DNA of 64,000 nt from a virus. The notes beneath the pieces are model-generated. The model ran no database searches and was not told the origin of the DNA. It worked only from the letters and a program-made list of their open reading frames with translations. The position numbers and the translations under genes were made by a program. The DNA lies in IMG/VR virus record IMGVR_UViG_3300009071_002060, positions 52,712 through 116,711 of that record. One strand, written 5' to 3'. Shown here one piece after another: positions 32,062 through 40,356 of this stretch (positions are counted from its first letter, which is position 1; the number at the start of each line of letters is the position of its first letter).

Positions 32062-32409
32062 ATGGACTATGATCCAAACCAAGATCTCGAGTACGTATTA
32101 AAAACTAGCGAATATATTAGGAGTAAATGTACTTCTAGTAGGAGTTATTCTGAAAACCTATACAGAGCTTTGTGCGATGTTGTATGGATCAGTAAACACC
32201 CATTTGCTATTCTTAAACGTGATTCCTGGAACTGTTCATGGCGATATGCCGCTGAAATAGTTGGCGACTTAGCTTCTACTACAGAAGAGATGTCTGACCA
32301 TTTAGATTGGTACTCAGTTGGTGGAGAAGGGATCGTATCAAAAGAACTACTAGAAGATTTAGACAAATTAGGATTTATGCCTGTGTCTTTTGGTAAAACT
32401 AGTAGTTGA
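32062..32409 (+). CDS. Hypothetical protein (115 aa)
   Basis: Follows the WYL_2-like gene by 5 bases. Acidic helical protein with three Cys (SKCTSS, ALCDVV, WNCSW). The stop at 32407-32409 overlaps the -35 of the next promoter. Not recognised. Confidence 0.6.
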   Translation: MDYDPNQDLEYVLKTSEYIRSKCTSSRSYSENLYRALCDVVWISKHPFAILKRDSWNCSWRYAAEIVGDLASTTEEMSDHLDWYSVGGEGIVSKELLEDLDKLGFMPVSFGKTSS

Positions 32410-32434
32410 CTATACTAAAACGTTATGTTATATT
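32406..32434 (+). promoter_or_regulatory. Sigma70-type promoter before HTH gene
   Basis: TTGACT, 17-base spacer, TATATT, 59 bases before the HTH start. Confidence 0.6.
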
Positions 32435-32493
32435 ATGTGTATTGTTTCAGTAGAATAGCTGAAGCAACGAACAAACTTAAAGGAGAAAGACAT

Positions 32494-32778
32494 ATGTCTA
32501 ATACTGTTCAATTTACGTCAAAGCAAAGTAAGGTTCTATCAGCTCTAACATCTGGTGAAGCTCTTACTGCAAAGCAGATCGAAGCAAGATTTGGTGTTGG
32601 TAATGCCAGGTCAACTGTTTCAGCTCTTCGCATGAAAGGTTATGCAATCTTTTTGAACAGCCATAAGGATACTAAAGGTCGTCAGACTCAGAAGTATCGT
32701 ATTGGTTCTGCGCCAAGAGCAGTTGTAGCCGCAGGTTATAAAGCACTTGCCGCTCAGGGTGAATCAGTTCACTCTTAA
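32494..32778 (+). CDS. Winged helix-turn-helix protein (94 aa)
   Basis: ATG 32494 has AAAGGAGAAAG upstream. The sequence SKVLSALTSGEALTAKQIEARFGVGNARSTVSALRMKGYAIF is a helix-turn-helix with recognition helix RSTVSALRM, followed by a wing (NSHKDTKGRQTQKYRIG). This is a compact transcription factor of a type found in many phages. Possible targets include the palindromes at 12844-12873 and 47518-47536; this is a guess. Has its own promoter and terminator, so a single-gene unit. Confidence 0.8.
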   Translation: MSNTVQFTSKQSKVLSALTSGEALTAKQIEARFGVGNARSTVSALRMKGYAIFLNSHKDTKGRQTQKYRIGSAPRAVVAAGYKALAAQGESVHS

Positions 32779-32785
32779 TAGCTAG

Positions 32786-32974
32786 TTAAATAGCTAATTC
32801 AGAAGCCGGAGTCGTACTTGTCTCCGGCTTCTTCTTGATCATTAATTCAAATTGACAAACGTCATCACAGTCACATTTTGGTAAAAATTCAGGATCATTT
32901 ATAAATCCATCAAAAAAGCCGCCGGTAATCGTAGAGCCCATAACACGCTCTTTCTTTTTACAAAGGGTTTCCAT
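32786..32974 (-). CDS. Small hypothetical protein, Cys-containing (62 aa)
   Basis: Start overlaps the stop of the upstream minus gene by one base. Contains PKCDCDDVCQFEL, a possible metal site with three Cys, plus one near the start. Its last codons form one arm of the terminator at 32802-32831. Not recognised. Confidence 0.6.
   Translation of the reverse strand: METLCKKKERVMGSTITGGFFDGFINDPEFLPKCDCDDVCQFELMIKKKPETSTTPASELAI
32802..32831. terminator. Hairpin terminator between convergent genes
   Basis: Stem GAAGCCGGAG / CTCCGGCTTC with a 10-base loop, followed by TTCTT. Ends the HTH gene; lies within the 3' coding part of the minus-strand gene. Confidence 0.7.
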
Positions 32975-33417
32975 TATCTTATCTCTGGGAAGGTATGCTC
33001 GACTTCTTCAAACTTAATGCTTTTGATGCCAAGTCTTATTCTATTTGTGTTATTCCATTTTTGGAATAAATTGTAACGTATTGTTCGTTCGGGTTCGCCG
33101 GGTAGTTTAATTTGTTTTACGGTATCCCAGCAATGTGTTGAATCTAAGGCTCTCCTAGCATTCCAAAACCAAAGTTTAAGATCGCTAGGAGTTTTACTTG
33201 GATAGTCAAAAAAGTGATAGTATCTATAACATTGACTTGGATTTACTGAAACTGTTTCTGACAGATACTCTGCTTCGCCAGCCCGTGATCCATAGTAATA
33301 TATTTTTGATTCGAGATAGTTGAATGATTCTTTGATTTCTGTAGTCGGGCATAGTCCACTTTGCATGGCTAGTACACCTTCAGGAGATTGGTAGGTAATC
33401 TTGATCATTCTAGGCAT
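32974..33417 (-). CDS. Paralogous family protein A (147 aa)
   Basis: Starts MPRMIKITYQSPEG. The central block FFDYPSKTPSDLKLWFWNARRALDS matches FNDYPDSTPSNLKSWFWDKKRAIDT of the next gene, and both end with EEVEHTFPE or EEVEHSFPE, so these are clear tandem paralogues. No signal or membrane segment. Family not known to me; possible late-expressed virion or host-interaction proteins. Confidence 0.75.
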   Translation of the reverse strand: MPRMIKITYQSPEGVLAMQSGLCPTTEIKESFNYLESKIYYYGSRAGEAEYLSETVSVNPSQCYRYYHFFDYPSKTPSDLKLWFWNARRALDSTHCWDTVKQIKLPGEPERTIRYNLFQKWNNTNRIRLGIKSIKFEEVEHTFPEIR

Positions 33418-33437
33418 TCATCTACCTTATTGTAAAA

Positions 33438-33463
33438 ATGATACGGCTCGAAGGCCGTATCAT
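33438..33463 (-). terminator. Terminator for minus-strand gene 33497-33943
   Basis: Perfect 10-base stem ATGATACGGC / GCCGTATCAT with a 6-base loop; the minus strand continues into TTTTTAC. Confidence 0.75.
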
Positions 33464-33496
33464 TAATTTATTATACTAACGTACCCAAATTATATA

Positions 33497-33943
33497 TTAC
33501 TCTGGAAAGGAGTGTTCTACTTCTTCCCACGCGGTAAATGTAATTCCATTGGCGTTAAAATATTCGTTAATCCATTTTTGATAAACATTGTAATTTAATG
33601 TTCTAGCATCACCAGTGATTGGATCAGTAATGGATTTAGTAGTGTCTGATAGTTCGGCGGTATCGATAGCTCTTTTCTTATCCCAGAACCAGCTCTTAAG
33701 GTTTGATGGAGTTGAATCTGGATAGTCATTAAATTTAAAATAAATTTGCATGTGTAGGTCGTCTGGGCTATCAAATACAGTTTGTTTTATATAAGCGGCC
33801 GGATCAGTACTAGTATATAGTGTTTTAGCTTGGACTGCGGCATGCGACGTAACTACAGCATCTCCTGGGTTTTCGTCAGCAACAATACCCCAACCAATAC
33901 TGTTAGATGGGCGTTTGAGTGTGACTTTAATCATTTTAGGCAT
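33497..33943 (-). CDS. Paralogous family protein B (148 aa)
   Basis: Starts MPKMIKVTLKRPSN after an AGGAGATACTAA leader. Shares the DYPxxTPSxLKxWFW core, a Y-N-x-Y/F-Q-KW motif and the EEVEH end with the 32974 gene. A minus-strand ATAAATAC lies about 50 bases upstream. Unknown function. Confidence 0.75.
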   Translation of the reverse strand: MPKMIKVTLKRPSNSIGWGIVADENPGDAVVTSHAAVQAKTLYTSTDPAAYIKQTVFDSPDDLHMQIYFKFNDYPDSTPSNLKSWFWDKKRAIDTAELSDTTKSITDPITGDARTLNYNVYQKWINEYFNANGITFTAWEEVEHSFPE

Positions 33944-33992
33944 TTAGTATCTCCTGTTTAGAATCCTGCACGAGGGCTTTTCCTCTTATAAT

Positions 33993-34000
33993 GTATTTAT
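33993..34000 (-). promoter_or_regulatory. T4-like late promoter motif (minus strand)
   Basis: Minus strand ATAAATAC, 50 bases before the start at 33943. Confidence 0.5.
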
Positions 34001-34024
34001 AAAACTTTAATGATACAGCCTTAT

Positions 34025-34492
34025 TTACCCCATCCAAGTAGATACTTTTGAACTATCAACAACAGTGATATCAGAAACAGTTAAATTTTTCTCACGTTTA
34101 TATACAGTTGCCCAGTATGCATATTGATTGTAGTCAAAACCATCACATTCACGTATACCGGGTCGTGTTACGGCTTTGCTGGATGCATCTGCCGCTATTT
34201 GTGTTAAAATTTCTCTAGTGTTAGTTAAGTACCAGTCCATTAAATATTCTGGCTCGGGATCTGGTAAATTTTCAAACCAATAGTATTGATAGCAGTAAAG
34301 TGGATCTTCTTCTAATGTATAATACTTTGGATCAATACGTATTGTAGTATCTGTTCCGTCTTTTGGATCTGTTATTGCTGTTAAATTTTTAAACGATTCA
34401 ATAACGTTTTCATCTTCACAATGGAATACAGCCTCTGTGGGCCATTCGTCGTCAGTGAATTGTCTTTGGTGTGTCACCCTAACTAATCTCAT
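34025..34492 (-). CDS. Paralogous family protein C, diverged (155 aa)
   Basis: Begins MRLVRVTHQRQF. The block YYWFENLPDPEPEYLMDWYLTNTREIL keeps the aromatic-P-x-L-x-x-W spacing of the two neighbouring paralogues, and YNQYAYW matches their YNxYQKW. It lacks the EEVEH end. Preceded by TTGGAGAATCATAA leader. Oldest member of a triplicated family by divergence; function unknown. Confidence 0.7.
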   Translation of the reverse strand: MRLVRVTHQRQFTDDEWPTEAVFHCEDENVIESFKNLTAITDPKDGTDTTIRIDPKYYTLEEDPLYCYQYYWFENLPDPEPEYLMDWYLTNTREILTQIAADASSKAVTRPGIRECDGFDYNQYAYWATVYKREKNLTVSDITVVDSSKVSTWMG

Positions 34493-34577
34493 TTATGATT
34501 CTCCAATGATTATTTTATCAGCTTACTTTTACTTAGCGGTAAGTAATACGATGTATAAGTTTTAAATTGGTACATGA

Positions 34578-34976
34578 ATGACAGACATTTTTGACATGAT
34601 AATAACGGGGATTATGATATGGGCCGCAGTCCACATAGTCGGCCGTATACTATATCGGTTTCTTGAGGTTTATAGACATAATCAGAATCGGCGCGAATAC
34701 AATCGAGCATTGACAATGGGTTATGAAATAGAAAATCTTAAAAATGAAATAGATAAAAAGTTTGTTGTTGTAGACATCGAAAGAAATAATGATCAATTGT
34801 ATGCATATAATAACAGTACAAAAACATTCTTATACCAAGGAAAGACGTTGGATGAATTAAAAACTGGAATTGAAGAACGGTTTCCAGGAGTTCATTTAAT
34901 GCTAACAGAAAAATCTGAAAACTTATTTAAATCTGACCTTGCTAAACTCAGATCAAGAAAGGACACGCAGGAATAA
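34578..34976 (+). CDS. Membrane-anchored hypothetical protein (132 aa)
   Basis: One N-terminal membrane helix (MIITGIMIWAAVHIVGRILYRF), then a basic coiled-coil-like stretch and a small alpha/beta domain (KKFVVVDIERNNDQLYAYNNSTKTFLYQGKTLDELKTGIEERFPGVHLML) facing the cytoplasm by the positive-inside rule. Ends 6 bases before infA. Not recognised. Confidence 0.65.
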   Translation: MTDIFDMIITGIMIWAAVHIVGRILYRFLEVYRHNQNRREYNRALTMGYEIENLKNEIDKKFVVVDIERNNDQLYAYNNSTKTFLYQGKTLDELKTGIEERFPGVHLMLTEKSENLFKSDLAKLRSRKDTQE

Positions 34977-34982
34977 CCGCAT

Positions 34983-35210
34983 ATGGCAAAAGATGAAAAA
35001 CTGACAGTATCAGGTGAAATCACAGATATTTTACCAAATACTATGTTTAAAGTTAAGTTACTAGAAGAAAATCTGAATCACGAAATAATTGCATACTTAG
35101 GAGGAAAATTACGTCAACATAATATTAAAATCATACAAGGTGATATAGTTGATGTTGAAATGACTCCATACGATTTGTCGAAAGGTCGTATTGTATATCG
35201 AAACAAATGA
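34983..35210 (+). CDS. infA: Translation initiation factor IF-1
   Basis: IF-1 sits in the 30S A site during initiation. The 75-residue protein is a complete OB-fold IF-1: [26 protein letters not shown], then [43 protein letters not shown] and the GD[16 protein letters not shown][VT]YR end are diagnostic of bacterial IF-1. ATG 34983 follows the previous stop by 6 bases. The stop overlaps the SOD start by 4 bases, so the two are one translational unit. A phage IF-1 could favour phage mRNA initiation; that purpose is inferred. Confidence 0.93.
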   Translation: MAKDEKLTVSGEITDILPNTMFKVKLLEENLNHEIIAYLGGKLRQHNIKIIQGDIVDVEMTPYDLSKGRIVYRNK

Positions 35211-35794
35211 TATTAATAGAGTTGATAAATAGTTGCATGTCCGATGATATTATAAAAAAATCTATACAAATAGTTGAACGTAGCGAACGCCCGCAGATGT
35301 CTGTGTTTAAGCCTCGTTATAGTGTTCCTTATGGGCTAAGTCCAATTACAAGTAGTTCAACTCTTGACAACCATTATAATAAACTTTATAAAGGTTATGT
35401 TGACAAATATAACAAAGGTATCAATGTTGGCACTAATAAAGCCGGTGCTTATTTGCACGAAAAATGGTTTGAACAATTTAGACCTCGTAGACAAGTTAAT
35501 AGACCCTCTGGCAAAATACTAGACTTAGTTAACAGACACTACGGAAGTATGAAAGACTTCAAAGATGCTCTTGTTGATGAGTGCCAAAAAGTATATGGAA
35601 GTGGTTGGGTTTATGTTAATCGCAATATGAAAATTAAACAAATACGCAATCATAGAATTCCACCAGATGGAATTATTTTAATAGTAGACATGTGGGAACA
35701 TGCATGGGTAAGAGATTACGGATCTAATAAAAAACAGTATGTACAAAATCTTTGGAAACTGTTTGATTGGACTGTAATTAATGCTAGGACATAA
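35207..35794 (+). CDS. Iron/manganese superoxide dismutase-like protein
   Basis: Superoxide dismutase turns superoxide into oxygen and hydrogen peroxide. All four metal ligands can be placed: His56 ([13 protein letters not shown]), His84 (AYLHEKWF), Asp161 and His165 ([13 protein letters not shown]), followed by [11 protein letters not shown]. The HH pair after the first ligand in SodB is LY here. At 195 residues it is about normal length, with an N-terminal extension of about 40 before the first helix; ATG 35237 is an alternative start. Coupled to infA by ATGA and to the Fe-S carrier gene by a one-base overlap. Confidence 0.82.
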   Translation: MILIELINSCMSDDIIKKSIQIVERSERPQMSVFKPRYSVPYGLSPITSSSTLDNHYNKLYKGYVDKYNKGINVGTNKAGAYLHEKWFEQFRPRRQVNRPSGKILDLVNRHYGSMKDFKDALVDECQKVYGSGWVYVNRNMKIKQIRNHRIPPDGIILIVDMWEHAWVRDYGSNKKQYVQNLWKLFDWTVINART

Positions 35795-36117
35795 TGATTA
35801 CAATAAATGAAGTTGGAGCCGTACGGGTTCAACAATTACAAAAAGAACAAGATAAACCAGATAGTCCGCTAAGAGTCTTTATTCAAGGCGGCGGTTGTTC
35901 AGGATTTCAATATGGACTTGAACTTGATAATACAATTACCGACGAAGATGACGTATTCGAAAGTAATGGTATAAAACTGGTGGTAGACCGCGTAAGTCAA
36001 CTGTACTTGTTTGGCAGTGAAATTATATTTAAAAATGAATTGGGCGGGTACTCATACTCTTTAGAGAACCCAAATGCGGCCAGTGGTTGTAGTTGCGGAT
36101 CTAGCTTTTCTGTTTAA
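35794..36117 (+). CDS. A-type iron-sulfur carrier (IscA/ErpA/HesB family)
   Basis: A-type carriers pass 2Fe-2S or 4Fe-4S clusters to target proteins. The 107-residue protein has the three ligand Cys: Cys35 in FIQGGGCSGFQY and Cys99/Cys101 in NAASGCSCGSSF. The length and the LVVDRVSQLYLFGSEI segment are typical of ErpA. T4-like marine phages often carry HesB-like genes. Overlaps the SOD stop by one base. It could help load the radical SAM enzyme or host photosynthetic or respiratory proteins; partner unknown. Confidence 0.9.
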   Translation: MITINEVGAVRVQQLQKEQDKPDSPLRVFIQGGGCSGFQYGLELDNTITDEDDVFESNGIKLVVDRVSQLYLFGSEIIFKNELGGYSYSLENPNAASGCSCGSSFSV

Positions 36118-36121
36118 AATA

Positions 36122-36169
36122 TTCGTTATACATTGCTAAATACTGTATAATATACCTACGTATAACGAA
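36122..36169 (+). promoter_or_regulatory. Late promoter enclosed by a long inverted repeat
   Basis: A perfect inverted repeat, TTCGTTATAC (36122-36131) and GTATAACGAA (36160-36169), flanks 28 bases that contain the late-type octamer CTAAATAC (36136-36143) and a TATAAT. It lies directly before the giant fibre gene at 36186. Could be an operator pair or a leader hairpin. Confidence 0.55.
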
Positions 36170-36185
36170 ATTAGGATGAGAAAAG

Positions 36186-39100
36186 ATGCCGTTTACTAAC
36201 ATTAATACCAGCCCTGGATCAGGTGATTCATTAAAAGCCGCTTTTGACATTGTTAATGCAAACTTCGATCAAATCGAAGATGGTACGTACACTATCACTT
36301 CATCTGCTCCAATCAGTACAGTAGCAGGTAGAACTGGAGATGTTGTACTAACTGTTGGAGACATAACAGGTGCCGCGAGCACCGGATATGTCGATGGTGT
36401 AGTTGCAGGAATAAATGCCGTAACAGAAGGAACTGTTGATAGCAAAATTACACTTGCTATAAACAATTTACTTGACGGGGCACCAGCCGCGTTAGATACA
36501 CTAGCAGAACTAGCTACTGCAATCGGAAACGATGCAGATGTAGCAAACACATTAACTGGACAAATATCAAGTTTAAATACTACAGTTACCAACAACAACA
36601 ATACATTAACCGCAGAAATCAACTTAATTAACGGTAAACTTACAGCATCAGGCATCGGTGCTGGAGGTGATATATCCGCCGCAACAATTACAGCAACAAC
36701 AGAATTCGTAGGTAACCTAACAGGAAACGTAACAGGTAATACAGCAGGAGTACACACTGGTGCAGTAACTGGTGCAGTAACAGGTAATGTTACAGGAAAC
36801 TTAACTGGCAACTCTGCAGGAGTACATACAGGTGCAGTAGTTGGAGATGTTACAGGTGACTTAACAGGTGATGTAACTGGTAACGTAACAGGTAATGTAA
36901 CTGGCAACTTAACAGGTGATGTAACGTCAGGCGGAACAAGTACATTTACTACAGTTGATATCAATGGAGGTGCCATTGATGGTGCAATTATTGGTGCTAA
37001 CTCAGCCGCGGCAATTACAGGTACTACTATAACAGCAACAGGCTTTGTAGGTCCAATCACAGGAAATGTAACAGGTAATACCGCAGGAGTACATACAGGT
37101 GCAGTAGTTGGAGATGTTACAGGTGATATAACAGGTAACTCAACTGGAACACATACTGGTACAGTAATTGGTAATGTAACTGGTAATGTTACAGGTAACG
37201 TAACTGGTCAAGTTAGTCTTCTTGATAACCACTCAACAAACGGACTAACAGAAGGTGGAAATAATCTTTACTATACAGACGCCAGAGCTGATGCACGTAT
37301 AGGTGCCGCAGATATAAGTGCATTATCAGATGTACACACAACAGCGGCCACTGACGGTCAAATACTTGCATGGGATAATGCAAACAGTCGTTGGGCACCT
37401 GCTAACAATACAGACACAGTTTATACAACTTTTGCGTCAGACTTTGACACAAGACTTGGAACTAAAACAACCGCTAACCTAACAGAAAACACAAACTTAT
37501 ATTATACAGATGCAAGAGTTGACAGCCACCTAAGTGGCGGAACAGGCGTTACGTACAATGCTGGTGCTATCAGTATTGGACAGGCTGTAGGAACAGGTGA
37601 TAATGTAACATTTAATAATACTACAATCACTGGAAACTTAACAGTAAACGGAACTACTACAACTATCAATGCAACTGATTTAAGTGTAACAGATTTAAAT
37701 ATTACAGTGGCCAAAGATGCCGCTGATGCAACTGCGGCAAACGGTGCAGGACTGACAGTTGCTGGTGCAAGTGCTACATTAACATATGTTAGTGCATCTG
37801 ACTCTTGGGCAATGAACAAAAATTTAAGTGCTAACGTAGTTGGAAACTTAACAGGAAATGTAACAGGTAATACCGCAGGAGTACATACAGGAAATGTAAC
37901 TGGAGATGTAACTGGTAATACAGCAGGAGTACATACAGGAAATGTAACTGGAGATGTAACTGGAAATGTAACAGGTAATACAGCAGGAGTACATACAGGT
38001 GCCGTAACAGGTGATGTAACTGGTGATGTTACAGGTGCAGTAACTGGTAATGTTACAGGAAACTTAACAGGTAATGTAACCGGAACAGTTTCAAGTATTG
38101 CTAATTTTACTACTGCTAACCTAACAGAAAACACAAACTTATATTATACAGATGCTAGAGCAGATGCACGTATAGGTGCATCATCAATAAATGCTTTGTC
38201 TGATGTTAATACCACAGGCGCCGCAAATAATAAAATTTTAAAGTATAACGGTACAAACTGGGTAGTAGCAGACGAAACCGCAGGATTAACAAACACTGAT
38301 GGATTAGCAGAAGGTACAACTAACCTTTACTACACAGATGCTAGAGCAGACGCTAGAGTAGCTGGTTGGTTGGCAACCGCAACGTCAGATAATATACCCG
38401 AAGGTACAACAAGTTTATATGCCACCGGTGGCAATTTAGATACCTATCTCGCTACTAAAAATACTGCTAATTTAGCTGAAGGGTCAAACCTTTATTATAC
38501 CGATGCAAGAGCAGATGCAAGAATTGGAGCCGCAGTATTAAGTGCATTGTCAGATGTGCATACAACCGTAGCAACAGATGGACAAGTTTTAACTTGGGAT
38601 AATGCTAATACTAGATGGGCACCAGCAACACCAGGCGGAAGTGCTAATGTAGGTAACTTTACATTTACTAGTAATACAATAGCAGTAACTGATGCCAATG
38701 GCGGAATTACAATTGATGCTAACGGCAATGGTGAAATTGTAATGGGTGATAATGTTGGTATTAACAATACCAACCCAGGTGTTTGGTTGCATGTTGGTAA
38801 CCAAGGAGACTTAACAGAAACTGGTAGTATTGCGATTGCATATGGAGATGTAACTCAAGTACAAGAAAGTAAAACACAAGGTGGTGAAGCATTACTTACA
38901 TGGGATTGGTCAAACGGAGTTTCAGCAGGTAGCAACGTAGACGGAACTAACCATGCAATATTTGGAATTTACAATGGTGCGTTAGCACAACCTTTTATTA
39001 CGTTTGATAGACCAAGTGCAGGTAGATCAAGTCCATTACACATTGATGAAACTGGTAATGCAACATTTAAAGATGATATTATTCTTAGCCAACCTGCAGA

Positions 39101-40322
39101 AATAAAATTCCAAGACGGAGACAAGTCAAACTATGTTGGATTTACCGCTCCGGTTACTGTAGGAGCCAATGTTGTTTGGACACTTCCAAACACAGACGGA
39201 ACACCAGGACAATACCTAATAACAGATGGATCCGGAGCACTTAGTTGGGCCGCAGGACTAGCATCAGGATTAGCCGCAACAGATTTAAGTGTTACTGTCG
39301 CAAGTGTAGGTACCGCAGGATTAACATATGATAACGCAGGTGTGTTTACATATACTCCGCCAGACCTAAGCACATATTTAACAAGTGTTCCAGCACAAAC
39401 TTTTGCTAGTTTAACTGGCAAACCAACTACAATAGCAGGTTATGGAATTACTGATGCATTGGCATTGGGTACAACTAGTACAACAGCTTTAGCAGGTGAT
39501 ACTGCACTACTAGCATTGGGTACAACTAGTACAACAGCTTTAGCAGGTGATACAGCTATTCCTAGTGCATTAACAGATTTAGGAATTACAGACGGTACCG
39601 CAGGACAACAACTAACAACAGATGGTAGTGGAAACTTTACTTTCCAAGCCGCTGGTAGTGGTAGCGGTATTGCACTAACTGATCTAAGTGTTACAACTGG
39701 CTCAGCAAGTAGCGGTGGAACACTAGCTTATGATAACTCCACTGGAGTGTTTAGTTTTGCACCAGCAGACACGTCAACATTTATTACAGCAACTTCAACT
39801 AATACACTCACAAATAAAACAATGGGTGCTACTACAATGGGTGGGCATCTAATTCCAGATTCCGATGCCGCATACGATTTTGGTAATGCAACTAACAAAA
39901 TTAGACATTTGTTCCTGAGCAATAACAGTATTAAATTTGGAGATTCTGAACTAGCCTTGGGCGTTGATGTTACAGCAGGTACTATTCAGTTTAACACACA
40001 TACTATTGCAACAAGTACTACTGAAGTTAACGATACGCCAGGTGCTCTTGACATTACAAAACGCAATCATTTTGTTACCCCAGGTGTAAATTACACACTA
40101 GCAGATGGAACTTATACAGGTCAAGAATTGCATATATGGAAATCAGGACTTGCTACTGGTGTTTGTGATATTACAATAGCAAATGCAATACATACCAATG
40201 CCGGCGATGTTACAGCGGCAGTAGCCGCCTTTGTTTGGAGACTAACAGGTGCTCAAGGTAGATTCAGTTGCATATGGAACGGAACACAATGGATTATTGG
40301 AGACGGTGGAATTGCCGCTTAA
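36186..40322 (+). CDS. Giant tail-fibre protein with GNVTG repeats (1378 aa)
   Basis: N-terminus MPFTNINTSPGSGDSLKAAFDIVNANFDQIED is shared with two other virion proteins here and probably docks to the baseplate. Residues about 175-345 and 550-640 are arrays of short units such as GNVTGN, GDVTGD and AGVHTGAV, expected to form a long beta shaft. Between them lie several NLYYTDARADARIGA units, a phrase typical of phage fibres. A 17-residue tandem duplication is near residue 1095. The C-terminal about 130 residues (KRNHFVTPGVNYTLADGTYTGQELHIW) form a probable tip domain. Expressed from the adjacent late promoter. Host-receptor role inferred. Confidence 0.88.
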   Translation: MPFTNINTSPGSGDSLKAAFDIVNANFDQIEDGTYTITSSAPISTVAGRTGDVVLTVGDITGAASTGYVDGVVAGINAVTEGTVDSKITLAINNLLDGAPAALDTLAELATAIGNDADVANTLTGQISSLNTTVTNNNNTLTAEINLINGKLTASGIGAGGDISAATITATTEFVGNLTGNVTGNTAGVHTGAVTGAVTGNVTGNLTGNSAGVHTGAVVGDVTGDLTGDVTGNVTGNVTGNLTGDVTSGGTSTFTTVDINGGAIDGAIIGANSAAAITGTTITATGFVGPITGNVTGNTAGVHTGAVVGDVTGDITGNSTGTHTGTVIGNVTGNVTGNVTGQVSLLDNHSTNGLTEGGNNLYYTDARADARIGAADISALSDVHTTAATDGQILAWDNANSRWAPANNTDTVYTTFASDFDTRLGTKTTANLTENTNLYYTDARVDSHLSGGTGVTYNAGAISIGQAVGTGDNVTFNNTTITGNLTVNGTTTTINATDLSVTDLNITVAKDAADATAANGAGLTVAGASATLTYVSASDSWAMNKNLSANVVGNLTGNVTGNTAGVHTGNVTGDVTGNTAGVHTGNVTGDVTGNVTGNTAGVHTGAVTGDVTGDVTGAVTGNVTGNLTGNVTGTVSSIANFTTANLTENTNLYYTDARADARIGASSINALSDVNTTGAANNKILKYNGTNWVVADETAGLTNTDGLAEGTTNLYYTDARADARVAGWLATATSDNIPEGTTSLYATGGNLDTYLATKNTANLAEGSNLYYTDARADARIGAAVLSALSDVHTTVATDGQVLTWDNANTRWAPATPGGSANVGNFTFTSNTIAVTDANGGITIDANGNGEIVMGDNVGINNTNPGVWLHVGNQGDLTETGSIAIAYGDVTQVQESKTQGGEALLTWDWSNGVSAGSNVDGTNHAIFGIYNGALAQPFITFDRPSAGRSSPLHIDETGNATFKDDIILSQPAEIKFQDGDKSNYVGFTAPVTVGANVVWTLPNTDGTPGQYLITDGSGALSWAAGLASGLAATDLSVTVASVGTAGLTYDNAGVFTYTPPDLSTYLTSVPAQTFASLTGKPTTIAGYGITDALALGTTSTTALAGDTALLALGTTSTTALAGDTAIPSALTDLGITDGTAGQQLTTDGSGNFTFQAAGSGSGIALTDLSVTTGSASSGGTLAYDNSTGVFSFAPADTSTFITATSTNTLTNKTMGATTMGGHLIPDSDAAYDFGNATNKIRHLFLSNNSIKFGDSELALGVDVTAGTIQFNTHTIATSTTEVNDTPGALDITKRNHFVTPGVNYTLADGTYTGQELHIWKSGLATGVCDITIANAIHTNAGDVTAAVAAFVWRLTGAQGRFSCIWNGTQWIIGDGGIAA
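36700..38095 (+). repeat. Repeat arrays encoding GNVTG/AGVHTG units
   Basis: Two arrays (about 36715-37210 and 37845-38090) of near-identical 12-base and 48-60-base units in frame in the fibre gene. Units of about 48 bases beginning GGTAATACAGCAGG recur at 37867, 37915 and 37975. Such arrays recombine readily and could change fibre length. Confidence 0.85.
39462..39563 (+). repeat. 51-base tandem duplication in the fibre gene
   Basis: Two copies of a 51-base unit, nearly identical, starting at 39462 and 39513 and encoding ALGTTSTTALAGDTA units 17 residues apart. High identity suggests a recent event or frequent correction. Confidence 0.8.
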
Positions 40323-40329
40323 TAACATG

Positions 40330-40337
40330 ATAAATAC
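40330..40337 (+). promoter_or_regulatory. T4-like late promoter motif
   Basis: ATAAATAC, followed by TGTAAGG, 27 bases before the start at 40357. Confidence 0.6.
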
Positions 40338-40356
40338 TGTAAGGAAAGATTAAAAT

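Noticed and set aside
35225-35232. Late promoter motif ATAAATAG inside the SOD N-terminal coding part
   Set aside because: It lies within a coupled operon; the following ATG 35237 is too close to be served by a transcript from it.
36269-37060. Long open frame on the minus strand, antisense to the fibre gene
   Set aside because: Low-complexity Val/Pro translation caused by the ACA/GTA-rich repeats of the plus-strand fibre gene; no ribosome site. The same holds for 37502-38134 and 40350-40838.
36700-38095. Short regular repeats that could look like a CRISPR array
   Set aside because: Repeats are in frame, of variable spacing, without unique spacers of fixed length, and encode the fibre shaft.
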